From Bdellovibrio sp. CG22_combo_CG10-13_8_21_14_all_39_27 (GTDB lineage: Bacteria; Bdellovibrionota; Bacteriovoracia; Bacteriovoracales; Bacteriovoracaceae), in NCBI GenBank assembly GCA_002786715.1, contig PCTW01000054.1:38122-102121 (forward strand): a DNA stretch of 64,000 nt, given 5' to 3'. A program made the position numbers and the translations under genes. The number at the start of each line of letters is the position of its first letter. Within the stretch, counting starts at the first letter, position 1. Shown here piece by piece: positions 9,426-17,648 of the stretch. The notes under the pieces are model-generated. The model was not told where the DNA came from. It did not search any database and was given only the letters and a program-made list of their open reading frames with translations.

Positions 9426-10310
9426 TCATTTCTTGGGCTTCGATTTTTCTTCCGAAGCGACCTTTCTTAATTCTATTTGTCTAAGCTTTTCTTTTTTTAA
9501 CTCTTCAGCTTTCTTGGCCGCTTTTCTGAGCTCAAGATTTAGTTCTTTTACCTCTCTCGAGTCGAAAAATGCCACTTGATGAAGGACATCAACTGCATCT
9601 TGTGGGTTATCGAGAAGGTAAAGGCAAAAGGCTTTGTAGGTTTTAACTTCTTCTCTTTCTGGAAGTTTTGTTAAAATTCCCAGTGCTTTATCGATTTCGT
9701 CATCATAAATGTGCTTGAGTGCTCGAGTAAAGAGTAGGTCAGGATCACTAGGAGATCTTCTCGATAAGTATGAATAATCTTTTTCAAAGACATCAAACCA
9801 TTCTTCTTGAAGTGCTAAGTGAAGACGATTATATCTGGCAGATTGATTTCCGAGTTGAATGGCTTCGCCAAAAAGATCAAATGCTTTTTGTATATGACCC
9901 AACTTCATAAAGATGAGGGCCATGTTGTTCTTCATGGTTCCTAAAGTAGCTTGGTCTTTATTTGAAACTAGCGATAATCCTGTTTCCAAGTAGAATTGGG
10001 CTTTTGCGAATTCAGCCTTGCGAATATAGCATACGGACATTGAGTTCCAGTAGCTCGGATCTTTTCTTCTGGTATTAAGCTGCGATCTTAAGATCTCTAG
10101 TCCCTTATCAATTTTGCCCTGATAACACTTTACCACTCCTGAGTATTCAGATTGAGAAGAAAGCTGCTCGAGCGCATTGGAAGATAATCTTTGAAAGGAT
10201 TCTACTGCTAGCAAGTCTTTATCTGAGTTGAGCACACGAGCTGAATCTCGGCTTCCTGTTGCACAGGAGTAAATAAATAAAAGTGGTAGAATTGTTAAGA
10301 GCTTCTTCAT
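9426..10310 (-). CDS. TPR-repeat lipoprotein of gliding cluster
   Basis: 294 residues with a lipoprotein signal (MKKLLTILPLLFIYSCATG; lipobox IYSC, lipidated Cys at 16). The rest is helical with tetratricopeptide-like repeats, about residues 50-240, such as ILRSQLNTRRKDPSYWNSMS and AFDLFGEAIQLGNQSARYN, ending in a charged Lys/Glu-rich tail. Such lipoproteins usually serve as periplasmic scaffolds. It is coupled to the preceding 1010-residue TPR protein by a TAATG overlap and followed closely by the FHA-TonB gene, so it belongs to the same machine. No specific Glt homologue can be named from the sequence alone. Confidence 0.75.
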   Translation of the reverse strand: MKKLLTILPLLFIYSCATGSRDSARVLNSDKDLLAVESFQRLSSNALEQLSSQSEYSGVVKCYQGKIDKGLEILRSQLNTRRKDPSYWNSMSVCYIRKAEFAKAQFYLETGLSLVSNKDQATLGTMKNNMALIFMKLGHIQKAFDLFGEAIQLGNQSARYNRLHLALQEEWFDVFEKDYSYLSRRSPSDPDLLFTRALKHIYDDEIDKALGILTKLPEREEVKTYKAFCLYLLDNPQDAVDVLHQVAFFDSREVKELNLELRKAAKKAEELKKEKLRQIELRKVASEEKSKPKK

Positions 10311-13300
10311 TATGGATTACCTCCCATATCGGAAGTTGTCACCATAAGGTTAGCTGGATGACGAATCTGAAAGTTTCGAACTTTCTCACCGGAAGGGGTG
10401 AAGAACTTATGGAATTCAGACAGTAGTGGAGCTTTCATCACTTTTTGAGCATTTCTAAAGTGCTTATTTTTCTCTTTTATAAGACCGTCTGCTAGACCAG
10501 CAAGCTGCTCTTTAAATCCAGTCACATATTCATCAGGCATGCCAATGGGAGTAAATTCTTTAATTGAAGTAATGGCTGCTTCATAAGAATCAATAATATT
10601 AATGTAAGTGGCAGGCATGTAATAAGGGTGGCCGGTTTTAATCAATTGCTTTGATTCTTTAATAAGAAGGGTGAGTCTTTCAATTTTGGCTTGGAGTTCT
10701 TGAGTGAAAAGCTCTTCATTAAAAGGCTTACTTGAAGTGAATCTAGCAAAAGATTGAGGATTCCAACTTTTTTGATATGAATGGTAATCATCTGCCCACA
10801 CCAGTTCATTATTAATGTCCTGACTTGAAAGAGAAGACTTCGATCTTTCTCTCATCATTTTCCAAGTCATTTTTTCTAAGTTCGAAAGGTTGTGCTCTTT
10901 TGCATCCCAATAGTAAGAAACAAGAGCGGTATTGAAAAGATCCTTAAATTCCTCTTTTGACTGAAACTTATTATAGAAAGAAAAGAGTCCCTTATAATTT
11001 CTGTTTTGAGCAAAGTGAGAGGCAAGTCCCAATTCCGTTTGCGAGATTTTACTTGCGCTAATTCCACATTTGCCTGATTTTGACATGAATTTTTGGTCAA
11101 ATGACTCTTCTTTCGAAAGAACATTCGCTTTAACAATGATTTCGTAAAGTTCATTTTTGTTCTTAAACTTTTCAGAGCAAAACTTATTGAAGTAATATTG
11201 TCCATTGTCCACTGCAGTGTCGAGATCTTGGAGTAAAACAAGTTCTTGAACAAAAGCGAAAATCTTTGGAGATAGTTTTAATGCCTCTTTCTTTTCAAAG
11301 TGTTTAAATGATGCCTTAAACCACTCTGAACTAGTTTTCACATCTTGTAACTGAAGTGCGAGTAGGGCCGCATTAAAAGCAGCATTGGCCTTAATTTTGG
11401 AAGGATATCGCTTATCTTCATATAAGGACAAATAACCTTTAATAGCTTCAGACTTGTTTCCTTCTTTCTCCATTTTTTGAAAATTTTCAAAGAGAATTCC
11501 ACCAAGAATGACTGTGGCTTTCTCAATCGTCGGTTTATCAAAGCTGAGATAGCCTGTATTCATTTTGTTGATCCAAATCGCTAGCGAGTTTGAATCCTTT
11601 TGCTTAACATAATGATCAATTACTTTAGAGAGCATTGCTCTTTGTGATTCGCCATCTTCTTTAAAAGTAACTCTATAACGTTCAATGACATCCAAAGTTT
11701 CAGAAATTTCTTTTTTCTCAAATCTCAGGTTATAAAGTTTTTGAAAAATGAGACGGCTTCTCTCTTCTTTTGGCCATAGATTGAGATGGTTTTCGTAAGC
11801 ATAGAGAGTATTTTCTCTAGCTTCAGTGGGCTTAAATTTTGCATTTTCTAAGATAACTAATAAAGCATCCATAGTTTTTCTTTGAAGCTTATCCATCTTC
11901 TCAAGTTCTTCGGCAGTTAAAGTATCTTTGGAAACGAATTTAGGATTCTTCGCGTGCTCTTTTTTACTTGCAATATACTTTTCATGCTTGGATTTTGAAA
12001 ACTCAAGCGCTCCTTTGTAGGCATCAAAAGCTTTAACCAGTTCGGCTACTGAAAACAATGTCTCACCTTGAAAATAACGATAGCTATCAGATTCTCTTTC
12101 ATCGAGAGCTTGGAGATAATCAAAATAGTCTATAATGTCATTAAGTTTGCTAGGCTCATAATCAACAGATGTGAATCTTTTGTTCTTTGAAAGATCCAAC
12201 TGGAGAACGCCAGTTAAAGATTTGATTTTCTCAACGGCCTCAAGTCTTGGTTCTTCTTCAAGAGGTTGCTTTTTATGAAGATTTGTAAGAGAAGCGACTG
12301 TTTCCTTGTACATGTCAAAACGTTTAAAATTTCGATAAAATTCCAATTCAGAAAGATGAATAGTCACTTGTTCTTTTCGATTTTCTTTTGAAATGGCATT
12401 GCTTAGAGCACTTTTCATAATGTGCTTCACTTGCTCAAAGCTTCCATTGTCAGCACATTTACGCGCCATTCGAATCAAGTATTGACCTGGCTCAGGAGTC
12501 GCATCTAAATAGAATGAGACGCCTTCTTCAACTCTTTGAGCATAAACATGGAAGACCCCAATGGCTTCCAACACTTGATCGCCAACGTTGATATAGGGAG
12601 CATTCTTTCCAACATTGAAAGCTTCCTTCATATAGTCGATAGCTTGATTGTAATTATTTAATTTAAAATGGCACCAAGCCGCATTCAATAAATGCTTGCT
12701 GTACCAATCATCTTTTTTGTTTACCAAAACATCATTGTAGTACTTGATGGCCTGAGGATATTTTTTCCCGTTGTAGTAGTATTCAGCAAGTGATGACTTA
12801 ATGAGATGAATAAGAGGACTATCTGGACGTGCGAGTTTTAAAGATCGGTGAAGAAAGGGTTCAGTTAACTTATCATCACCATAGTCTCTTGAATTCAGTG
12901 CAAGAGTATAATAGATCGCTGCATTGTCTCGATACTCTGGATAATTTTTAATCATGGCCATTCCATCTTTCATCACTTTGATGGCCAAATGCTTTGATTC
13001 TTCAAAAAATTTATCTTTGCCGTATTTTTTTCTCTCTTCAAAAGATGAGCTTAAAAAACGAGCATTTTCTCTTTCTTTTAAAAGCTTTATTCTTTCACTT
13101 TCCAACTCGAGTATTCGATACTTGAGACGAGGGGAGAGTCTTCCAAGAGAGACAATGGTTTTTCTCTCTTCTTCAATGAGATGCATGAGCTGATACCATT
13201 TAGGTGGCATCTTTGTATCCTTTGCGAGCGAATCAACATACTTCGTTGTTGATTTTTTAGACGCAGGACTACGCTTCGCTTTCTTTGAAGCTGCGTTTGC

Positions 13301-13342
13301 TGAAGCGAGGAGCGATAATGTGAGGATCAGAATGATCTTCAT
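10310..13342 (-). CDS. Large periplasmic TPR protein (GltD/AgmU-like)
   Basis: 1010 residues with a signal peptide (hydrophobic 3-17, cleavage near ANA-ASK). Nearly all of the mature chain is alpha-helical with many TPR-like helix pairs (for example YYTLALNSRDYGDDKLTE, AIKYYNDVLVNKKDDWYS, NAAWCHFKLNNYNQAIDYM near residues 145-225). A large periplasmic TPR protein next to TolQ/TolR and FHA-TonB genes matches GltD/AgmU of the Myxococcus gliding complex in kind and size class; assignment is by architecture and context. It begins 2 nt after the second TolR gene, with AAGGA upstream, and overlaps the next gene by one base. Confidence 0.7.
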   Translation of the reverse strand: MKIILILTLSLLASANAASKKAKRSPASKKSTTKYVDSLAKDTKMPPKWYQLMHLIEEERKTIVSLGRLSPRLKYRILELESERIKLLKERENARFLSSSFEERKKYGKDKFFEESKHLAIKVMKDGMAMIKNYPEYRDNAAIYYTLALNSRDYGDDKLTEPFLHRSLKLARPDSPLIHLIKSSLAEYYYNGKKYPQAIKYYNDVLVNKKDDWYSKHLLNAAWCHFKLNNYNQAIDYMKEAFNVGKNAPYINVGDQVLEAIGVFHVYAQRVEEGVSFYLDATPEPGQYLIRMARKCADNGSFEQVKHIMKSALSNAISKENRKEQVTIHLSELEFYRNFKRFDMYKETVASLTNLHKKQPLEEEPRLEAVEKIKSLTGVLQLDLSKNKRFTSVDYEPSKLNDIIDYFDYLQALDERESDSYRYFQGETLFSVAELVKAFDAYKGALEFSKSKHEKYIASKKEHAKNPKFVSKDTLTAEELEKMDKLQRKTMDALLVILENAKFKPTEARENTLYAYENHLNLWPKEERSRLIFQKLYNLRFEKKEISETLDVIERYRVTFKEDGESQRAMLSKVIDHYVKQKDSNSLAIWINKMNTGYLSFDKPTIEKATVILGGILFENFQKMEKEGNKSEAIKGYLSLYEDKRYPSKIKANAAFNAALLALQLQDVKTSSEWFKASFKHFEKKEALKLSPKIFAFVQELVLLQDLDTAVDNGQYYFNKFCSEKFKNKNELYEIIVKANVLSKEESFDQKFMSKSGKCGISASKISQTELGLASHFAQNRNYKGLFSFYNKFQSKEEFKDLFNTALVSYYWDAKEHNLSNLEKMTWKMMRERSKSSLSSQDINNELVWADDYHSYQKSWNPQSFARFTSSKPFNEELFTQELQAKIERLTLLIKESKQLIKTGHPYYMPATYINIIDSYEAAITSIKEFTPIGMPDEYVTGFKEQLAGLADGLIKEKNKHFRNAQKVMKAPLLSEFHKFFTPSGEKVRNFQIRHPANLMVTTSDMGGNP

Positions 13343-13344
13343 AT

Positions 13345-13848
13345 TTAAAAGTTTCCTTGGACAATGAATTTAAATTCTGGATAACCTGCTAATGCTGATG
13401 TGTGCATAACTTTTTTCATGACTTCATAAGGGATAGACTGGTCTAAAACTAAGTTAATCGTTTTCTTTTCTTCTGGCGCTTTTCCGTTTGCACTGGCGAC
13501 AGTTCTCGATTGCTCTAACTCCTTTTTTTCCTTTTCTTTCTCTTTTAATAATTCATCATAAAGGATTTCTATTTTGTCTCCACTCGCTGATGCTTTGCCA
13601 ATCTTATGATTGTTAATCCAAAGATCGTAATCCTTGCCTACTTGGACGATCACGGAAGCGTGGCCATAAGCTTCAGATTTTGATTTTGGGAGTTCAATTT
13701 TTTCAGCTACATCAAGAGTAAGATCGGAAGCGTTGTAACTTTGTAAAAGAAAAACGAGAAGAATTGTCAGAATATCGAGGAGGGAAGTAATGTCAACTTC
13801 CATTGGCTCTTTTTCTCTTTTCAATTTTTTAAATCTTTTCATTCTCAT
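13345..13848 (-). CDS. ExbD/TolR-family protein 2 (AglS/AglV-like)
   Basis: 167 residues with the TolR layout: a short basic cytoplasmic N-terminus, one membrane helix at about 20-42 (VDITSLLDILTILLVFLLQ) holding the conserved Asp of the proton channel, then a periplasmic domain ending in a segment like the TolR/ExbD fold (INLVLDQSIPYEVMKKVM). A Lys/Glu-rich helix near 100-115 is inserted in the periplasmic part. It lies 10 nt downstream of another TolR and 29 nt further from TolQ, as in the Agl motor (AglR-AglQ-AglS) that drives gliding with proton motive force. Which of the two TolR proteins is AglQ- or AglS-like cannot be decided by eye. Confidence 0.85.
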   Translation of the reverse strand: MRMKRFKKLKREKEPMEVDITSLLDILTILLVFLLQSYNASDLTLDVAEKIELPKSKSEAYGHASVIVQVGKDYDLWINNHKIGKASASGDKIEILYDELLKEKEKEKKELEQSRTVASANGKAPEEKKTINLVLDQSIPYEVMKKVMHTSALAGYPEFKFIVQGNF

Positions 13849-13858
13849 AATCTATTTC

Positions 13859-14371
13859 CTACATTGTTTCGAAAATAATCTGTTCAAAAAGCTTTCTCGT
13901 TTGTACCGTTGCGCCTTTGTCATTTTTTGTCACAATCGTAGGCTGATTCTTTTCTATTTCTCTACAGGCATCCATTACCCAAACAATTTTCTTGTAGTCT
14001 ACATTGTTTTGAGGTTTGATGATGACTGATGTTTCATCAACATGATCTTTTTTAATTTCCATTAAAACTTTATTGATTTCCAGAATATTAGGTTCACCGT
14101 CTATAGCAGCGATTTTCCTAAATACGTTTCCATCGAGACCCGTTTTAACCACCACCTCTGTTTTGCTCACTTCAAGAGTTAAATTAAGAGGCTTTTTCTT
14201 GTCTTCTTCTTTTTCAGTAATTGTTTTAACAGCTGGTGCATCTGAGCCAATCTCATAGATTTGGAGGAACTGAGCTGACATCAGAAGAAAGAAAATAAAG
14301 ATAAAAACCGCATCCATGATTGGAATGATGTTTGGTTTTACGATCTTATGTTTTTTACGTGGTATACGCAT
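13859..14371 (-). CDS. ExbD/TolR-family protein 1 (AglQ/AglS-like)
   Basis: 170 residues. Basic N-terminus, one membrane helix at about 14-38 with an Asp at its start (IPIMDAVFIFIFFLLMSAQF), then a periplasmic domain (residues 60-170) of the TolR/ExbD type, with KKIVWVMDACREIEK corresponding to the conserved C-terminal helix. Together with the TolQ homologue upstream it would form the proton-driven stator of the gliding machine. GGGGAATAAG precedes the ATG. Paralogue of the next gene but quite divergent from it, as is usual for the paired TolR subunits in Agl-type motors. Confidence 0.85.
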   Translation of the reverse strand: MRIPRKKHKIVKPNIIPIMDAVFIFIFFLLMSAQFLQIYEIGSDAPAVKTITEKEEDKKKPLNLTLEVSKTEVVVKTGLDGNVFRKIAAIDGEPNILEINKVLMEIKKDHVDETSVIIKPQNNVDYKKIVWVMDACREIEKNQPTIVTKNDKGATVQTRKLFEQIIFETM

Positions 14372-14390
14372 CTTATTCCCCAGCTTTTAA

Positions 14391-15086
14391 TTATGCAGCT
14401 TCGCTATCTTCTTGTGGACGAACATGGTTCTTCTTTGTTCCCAAAAGATCGATGAGCTTGATTGAATATTCTTCAATTTCAGCAACAATTTTTTCTGATT
14501 TGTTTGCAAGTACGGCATGAACAACCATTAACGAAATAGCTGCTACTAGTCCGAGAGCTGTCGTGTTCATGGCCTTTGAAATACCCATGGCCAGAAGTTT
14601 GGCTTTTGATGCAGGATCAGCACCGGCAACTGCAGCGAACGACTCAATAAGACCTTGAATGGTTCCTAAAAGTCCTAATAGAGTAGAGATGTTGGCGCAA
14701 AGACCAATATAGCTCATTCTCTTATCGATTCGTGGAACAACTTCTAGGACTGTTGCTTCAACCGCATCCATAATTTGTTCTTTGGTTTGATTGGCCCGTT
14801 TAAGAGCACTTTTCAAAACCATTGGTAAAAGAGCTTTGGAGTTTGAACAATGTTGAATCCCTTTTTGAACTTCATTACCAAGAACGTGCTTCTTAATAAG
14901 ATTCATTAAAGACGATCCATCAATATCGTAAGCGAACATGCTTTTAACACGTTCAATGGCAATCGCTAGACCAAAGCACCATACACCGGCGATGATCCAC
15001 ATGAAGATACCACCCTCGCTCATAAACATGGCAACACTCTTAATAAAACTCGGGTCTGTGGCCGCTTGAACCATCTGTTCTTCCAT
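14391..15086 (-). CDS. MotA/TolQ/ExbB proton channel protein (AglR-like)
   Basis: 231 residues. Membrane helix at about 27-47 (GGIFMWIIAGVWCFGLAIAI), a cytoplasmic domain, then two helices at about 125-150 (ANISTLLGLLGTIQGLIESF) and 175-200 (MNTTALGLVAAISLMVVHAV). The LLGLLGTIxGLI and ALxTTALGLV-like signatures are typical of TolQ/ExbB/MotA. With the two following TolR-type subunits it makes the inner-membrane motor. An excellent GGAGGAGAT precedes the ATG. A gap of 112 nt separates it from the small gene upstream, so an internal promoter is possible, though I see no convincing one. Confidence 0.9.
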   Translation of the reverse strand: MEEQMVQAATDPSFIKSVAMFMSEGGIFMWIIAGVWCFGLAIAIERVKSMFAYDIDGSSLMNLIKKHVLGNEVQKGIQHCSNSKALLPMVLKSALKRANQTKEQIMDAVEATVLEVVPRIDKRMSYIGLCANISTLLGLLGTIQGLIESFAAVAGADPASKAKLLAMGISKAMNTTALGLVAAISLMVVHAVLANKSEKIVAEIEEYSIKLIDLLGTKKNHVRPQEDSEAA

Positions 15087-15198
15087 ATCTCCTCCAACTA
15101 AAGTAGTCTGGTAAACTTATCGGGCATCCCCAGAATAAACTTGATTAAAAAAGTTGGCATGCAACCTTCTGTAATGACAAGCTTTTTCCTAAGGTTTT

Positions 15199-15462
15199 CT
15201 ACCTTAAGTTCTTAATGTCCTCACGGATTTCAGGATTGAAATCATCCCGATCAAAAAGGGTCCGGCCAAAGATCTTCCGCTCACGTTCCTTAACTGATAA
15301 ATCGCCGGGTGCAATGACTTCACCTTTAATCTCGAGGTCCCCGAGATCAAAGGTTTCGTATTGCTTATATTTTACGATAACTTTCTCACCATTTTTATGA
15401 ATCACTTCATCTTGAGACCAGGCATTGGAAGACAAGAGAAGGACTAAAAGAATTATTCTCAT
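15199..15462 (-). CDS. Small secreted protein of gliding cluster
   Basis: 87 residues with a signal peptide (hydrophobic residues 2-14, cleavage near SNAWS-QDE). The mature 70 residues are charged and have no recognised domain; beta-type segments (EKVIVKYKQYETFDLGDLEIKG) are followed by an acidic/basic tail. The start overlaps the end of the preceding TPR gene by 4 nt (ATGA), so it is translationally coupled and surely part of the same operon. Conserved small proteins of this type occur in gliding clusters of related bacteria as far as I recall, but I cannot name it. Confidence 0.7.
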   Translation of the reverse strand: MRIILLVLLLSSNAWSQDEVIHKNGEKVIVKYKQYETFDLGDLEIKGEVIAPGDLSVKERERKIFGRTLFDRDDFNPEIREDIKNLR

Positions 15463-16919
15463 CGTCTTGCTCCTTGTAGAGATTCTTCTTTTGATTCAAC
15501 TCTTTCGCAATTGCTTTTGAGACCAAAAGAATAATCTCCCAATTCATCTCCCCAAAATTCACCATCAAAGTGATAAAAATGCTGATCTATTTTTCGATTA
15601 ACATTTGAATAATCTCCTCGACTACGATCGGCTACAAGCTTTTCGTTTGAATAAAGGAGATCTCTCTTAAGTGACATCACTTCTAGTTTGATATTAAACA
15701 TTTCATATGAGAAACGGTGAATATCATTCACAAAGTCAAACATCTCTTTTTTAATATAATGATTCAAATGTTTCGTTCTCCAAGAAACGATTCCTTTCAA
15801 TTCTTCAGTTAAAAGATTAACAAATGCAGAGCGTTTCTTTCTTTCACTTAATTGCTTAAACTCATTTTGAGCTTTCTTATAGTTAATAAGATCGAGAGAA
15901 AATTTTACTTTTTTACGAGTTTGAGTAATGAGGTTTCGAATATAGGGATTCAAATGCTCTTGCTCGCGAATTGGAGAGAGCATCATTTTTAAAAAGAATG
16001 TTTGAGAATTCTTTTCCTTAAGAATAAATTTCTTCAAAGCATCTGACTGAGGTTTATAAACTTTGTAGTATTGATCGACCATCACCATGGTGTCATCCCA
16101 GAGGCAAAGTCTAAAATAAGAGAGAGCAGACAATACTTCAGCCTCAGGAAAAAAATATGAAGTCAGAAGGGGGGACTTGTATGTGGTTAAAAGACCAAGG
16201 GTTCGGTTATAGTCTTTTAAATAATAACTAGTCCAAGCTTTCTCTAAGAGGAGATAAGGCCAGCGATAACTAGTCTTTGGAATTTCTTCATAAATGGCAA
16301 GAGCTTCTTCATATTTTTTGTGTCTAAAGAGTGAACGAGCTTTGTGAATAACACATGATTCTCTAATGATACCAAAGTATCTCTCTAAGCGTTCTACTTT
16401 TGCTTCTTTCTCAATTTTTGAAGAAAGTTGGATGCAGCTTCCATAGGCTTGAATACTTTCATTATGCTTGCCTAGAATATTATAAGCGGTACCTAACATG
16501 AGATAAGCTTCTGGTGTAAAACGGTGATCCTTAGGAAAATCTTTAAGGGCAGCAATGGCCTTGTTATATCTTTCGTAATGAATGCTTTTTAAGCCCAAGA
16601 TGAATCTCAAGGAAGGAGAATCTTTTTGATCGAGGATCTCATCACTCAATGTAAAAAAGCTCAATGTCCCAGTTTTTAAAATCAAAGTCTCCAACATATC
16701 TTCGAGCTCTGGAGTCATTACCTTGTCGGTTACTAAGTGTTCTTTGGCAAAGATGGCCGCAGAATAAAAAGCTTTGGATTTGTATAACTCTTGCGCAACC
16801 AGAATATTGCGAAATTTAGTATTTTTACTAAAGTATATTTTTTCAGCTTTTACGAGATCAGCCTTTGCGACTGGAATCGCTAAAAAACTTAATAGTAATA
16901 GTGCGACTTTCAACTTCAT
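15459..16919 (-). CDS. Periplasmic TPR protein (GltE/AglT-like)
   Basis: 486 residues with a signal peptide (MKLKVALLLLSFLAIPVAKA). Residues 25-330 show TPR-like helical pairs (KAFYSAAIFAKEHL, PEAYLMLGTAYNILGKHNESIQAYGS, WPYLLLEKAWTSYYLKDYN). Size and location between an outer-membrane barrel gene and the TolQ motor genes match AglT/GltE, a periplasmic TPR protein required for gliding in Myxococcus; this is inferred by architecture, not by alignment. AAGAGGA precedes the ATG. It follows the barrel gene by 9 nt and overlaps the small gene after it by 4 nt. Confidence 0.7.
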   Translation of the reverse strand: MKLKVALLLLSFLAIPVAKADLVKAEKIYFSKNTKFRNILVAQELYKSKAFYSAAIFAKEHLVTDKVMTPELEDMLETLILKTGTLSFFTLSDEILDQKDSPSLRFILGLKSIHYERYNKAIAALKDFPKDHRFTPEAYLMLGTAYNILGKHNESIQAYGSCIQLSSKIEKEAKVERLERYFGIIRESCVIHKARSLFRHKKYEEALAIYEEIPKTSYRWPYLLLEKAWTSYYLKDYNRTLGLLTTYKSPLLTSYFFPEAEVLSALSYFRLCLWDDTMVMVDQYYKVYKPQSDALKKFILKEKNSQTFFLKMMLSPIREQEHLNPYIRNLITQTRKKVKFSLDLINYKKAQNEFKQLSERKKRSAFVNLLTEELKGIVSWRTKHLNHYIKKEMFDFVNDIHRFSYEMFNIKLEVMSLKRDLLYSNEKLVADRSRGDYSNVNRKIDQHFYHFDGEFWGDELGDYSFGLKSNCERVESKEESLQGARR

Positions 16920-16928
16920 TAAATCCTC

Positions 16929-17648
16929 TTAAAATGAAAAACCAACAGAAAAGATAACATCACCATTTGCACGCCACTTGTCTGTCTGCGCGCGATTAGG
17001 AAGTAGGGGGCCAGGAGCTTGGTAGGTCGTTCTTAGATAAGAAAGATCAACGTGCCATCTTTTGTTAACGTGAACGCGTACACCCGTTTTTCCCAAGATT
17101 CCGGTATAGCTTTCTTTTCTATAGTTATCTGCTGTCGTTGTTGAAGCCACAGTGAGAGCATTTGAAGAAGTTTCAACCTTTCCTAAGCCTAGTCCAAAGT
17201 GCCAGTCAAAATAAATAATTTTATTAAAAGTATTTATTTTCCCGTAGAAAGGGGCCCATACTGCAAGTGCGCCATAAGATTTCTCAAGCTGTCTTACAAA
17301 AGGAACAGACTGATTAATGCTCTGAAGACTTTGATAAGCATCGTTAAATTTATTTGAGTAACTATTGTACATAAGTTCTAGTGCCCATTCTTCGTTAAAG
17401 TAATAACCAGTCGAGAAATGAACGCCACTTGCGTCAGTATAGTCACTAGAGAGTCCGTAGATATAACCTAGTTGGGCGTAGACAGAGTGAGCTTTCTTAT
17501 AAATTTTATTCTGAAGAACGTAGACTTTTTTATCTGGATCTAACCAAAGATAGTCGTACAAATCTTTCTCAGCCGCGAGGAGAGAAGATGGCCCGGCAAT
17601 TTGCCAGGCCACCATCAGTAATATTGAGAGTTTTGCTAAAGTTCGCAC
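16929..17648 (-). CDS. Outer-membrane beta-barrel protein of gliding cluster
   Basis: 239 residues from the chosen GTG start at 17648. Signal peptide (hydrophobic stretch KLSILLMVAWQIAGPSSLLAA), then alternating aromatic/hydrophobic beta-strands ending in SVGFSF with terminal Phe, the usual barrel C-terminal signature. The pattern fits the short outer-membrane barrel family of Myxococcus/Bdellovibrio (GltA/GltB-like). A longer frame starts at an ATG at 17666, but GGAGG lies 6 nt before the GTG and the GTG overlaps the stop of the upstream gene (TAGTG), so the shorter form is preferred. Likely receives the VWA lipoprotein encoded just upstream (inference from the Myxococcus CglB-GltABC system). 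Confidence 0.75.
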   Translation of the reverse strand: MRTLAKLSILLMVAWQIAGPSSLLAAEKDLYDYLWLDPDKKVYVLQNKIYKKAHSVYAQLGYIYGLSSDYTDASGVHFSTGYYFNEEWALELMYNSYSNKFNDAYQSLQSINQSVPFVRQLEKSYGALAVWAPFYGKINTFNKIIYFDWHFGLGLGKVETSSNALTVASTTTADNYRKESYTGILGKTGVRVHVNKRWHVDLSYLRTTYQAPGPLLPNRAQTDKWRANGDVIFSVGFSF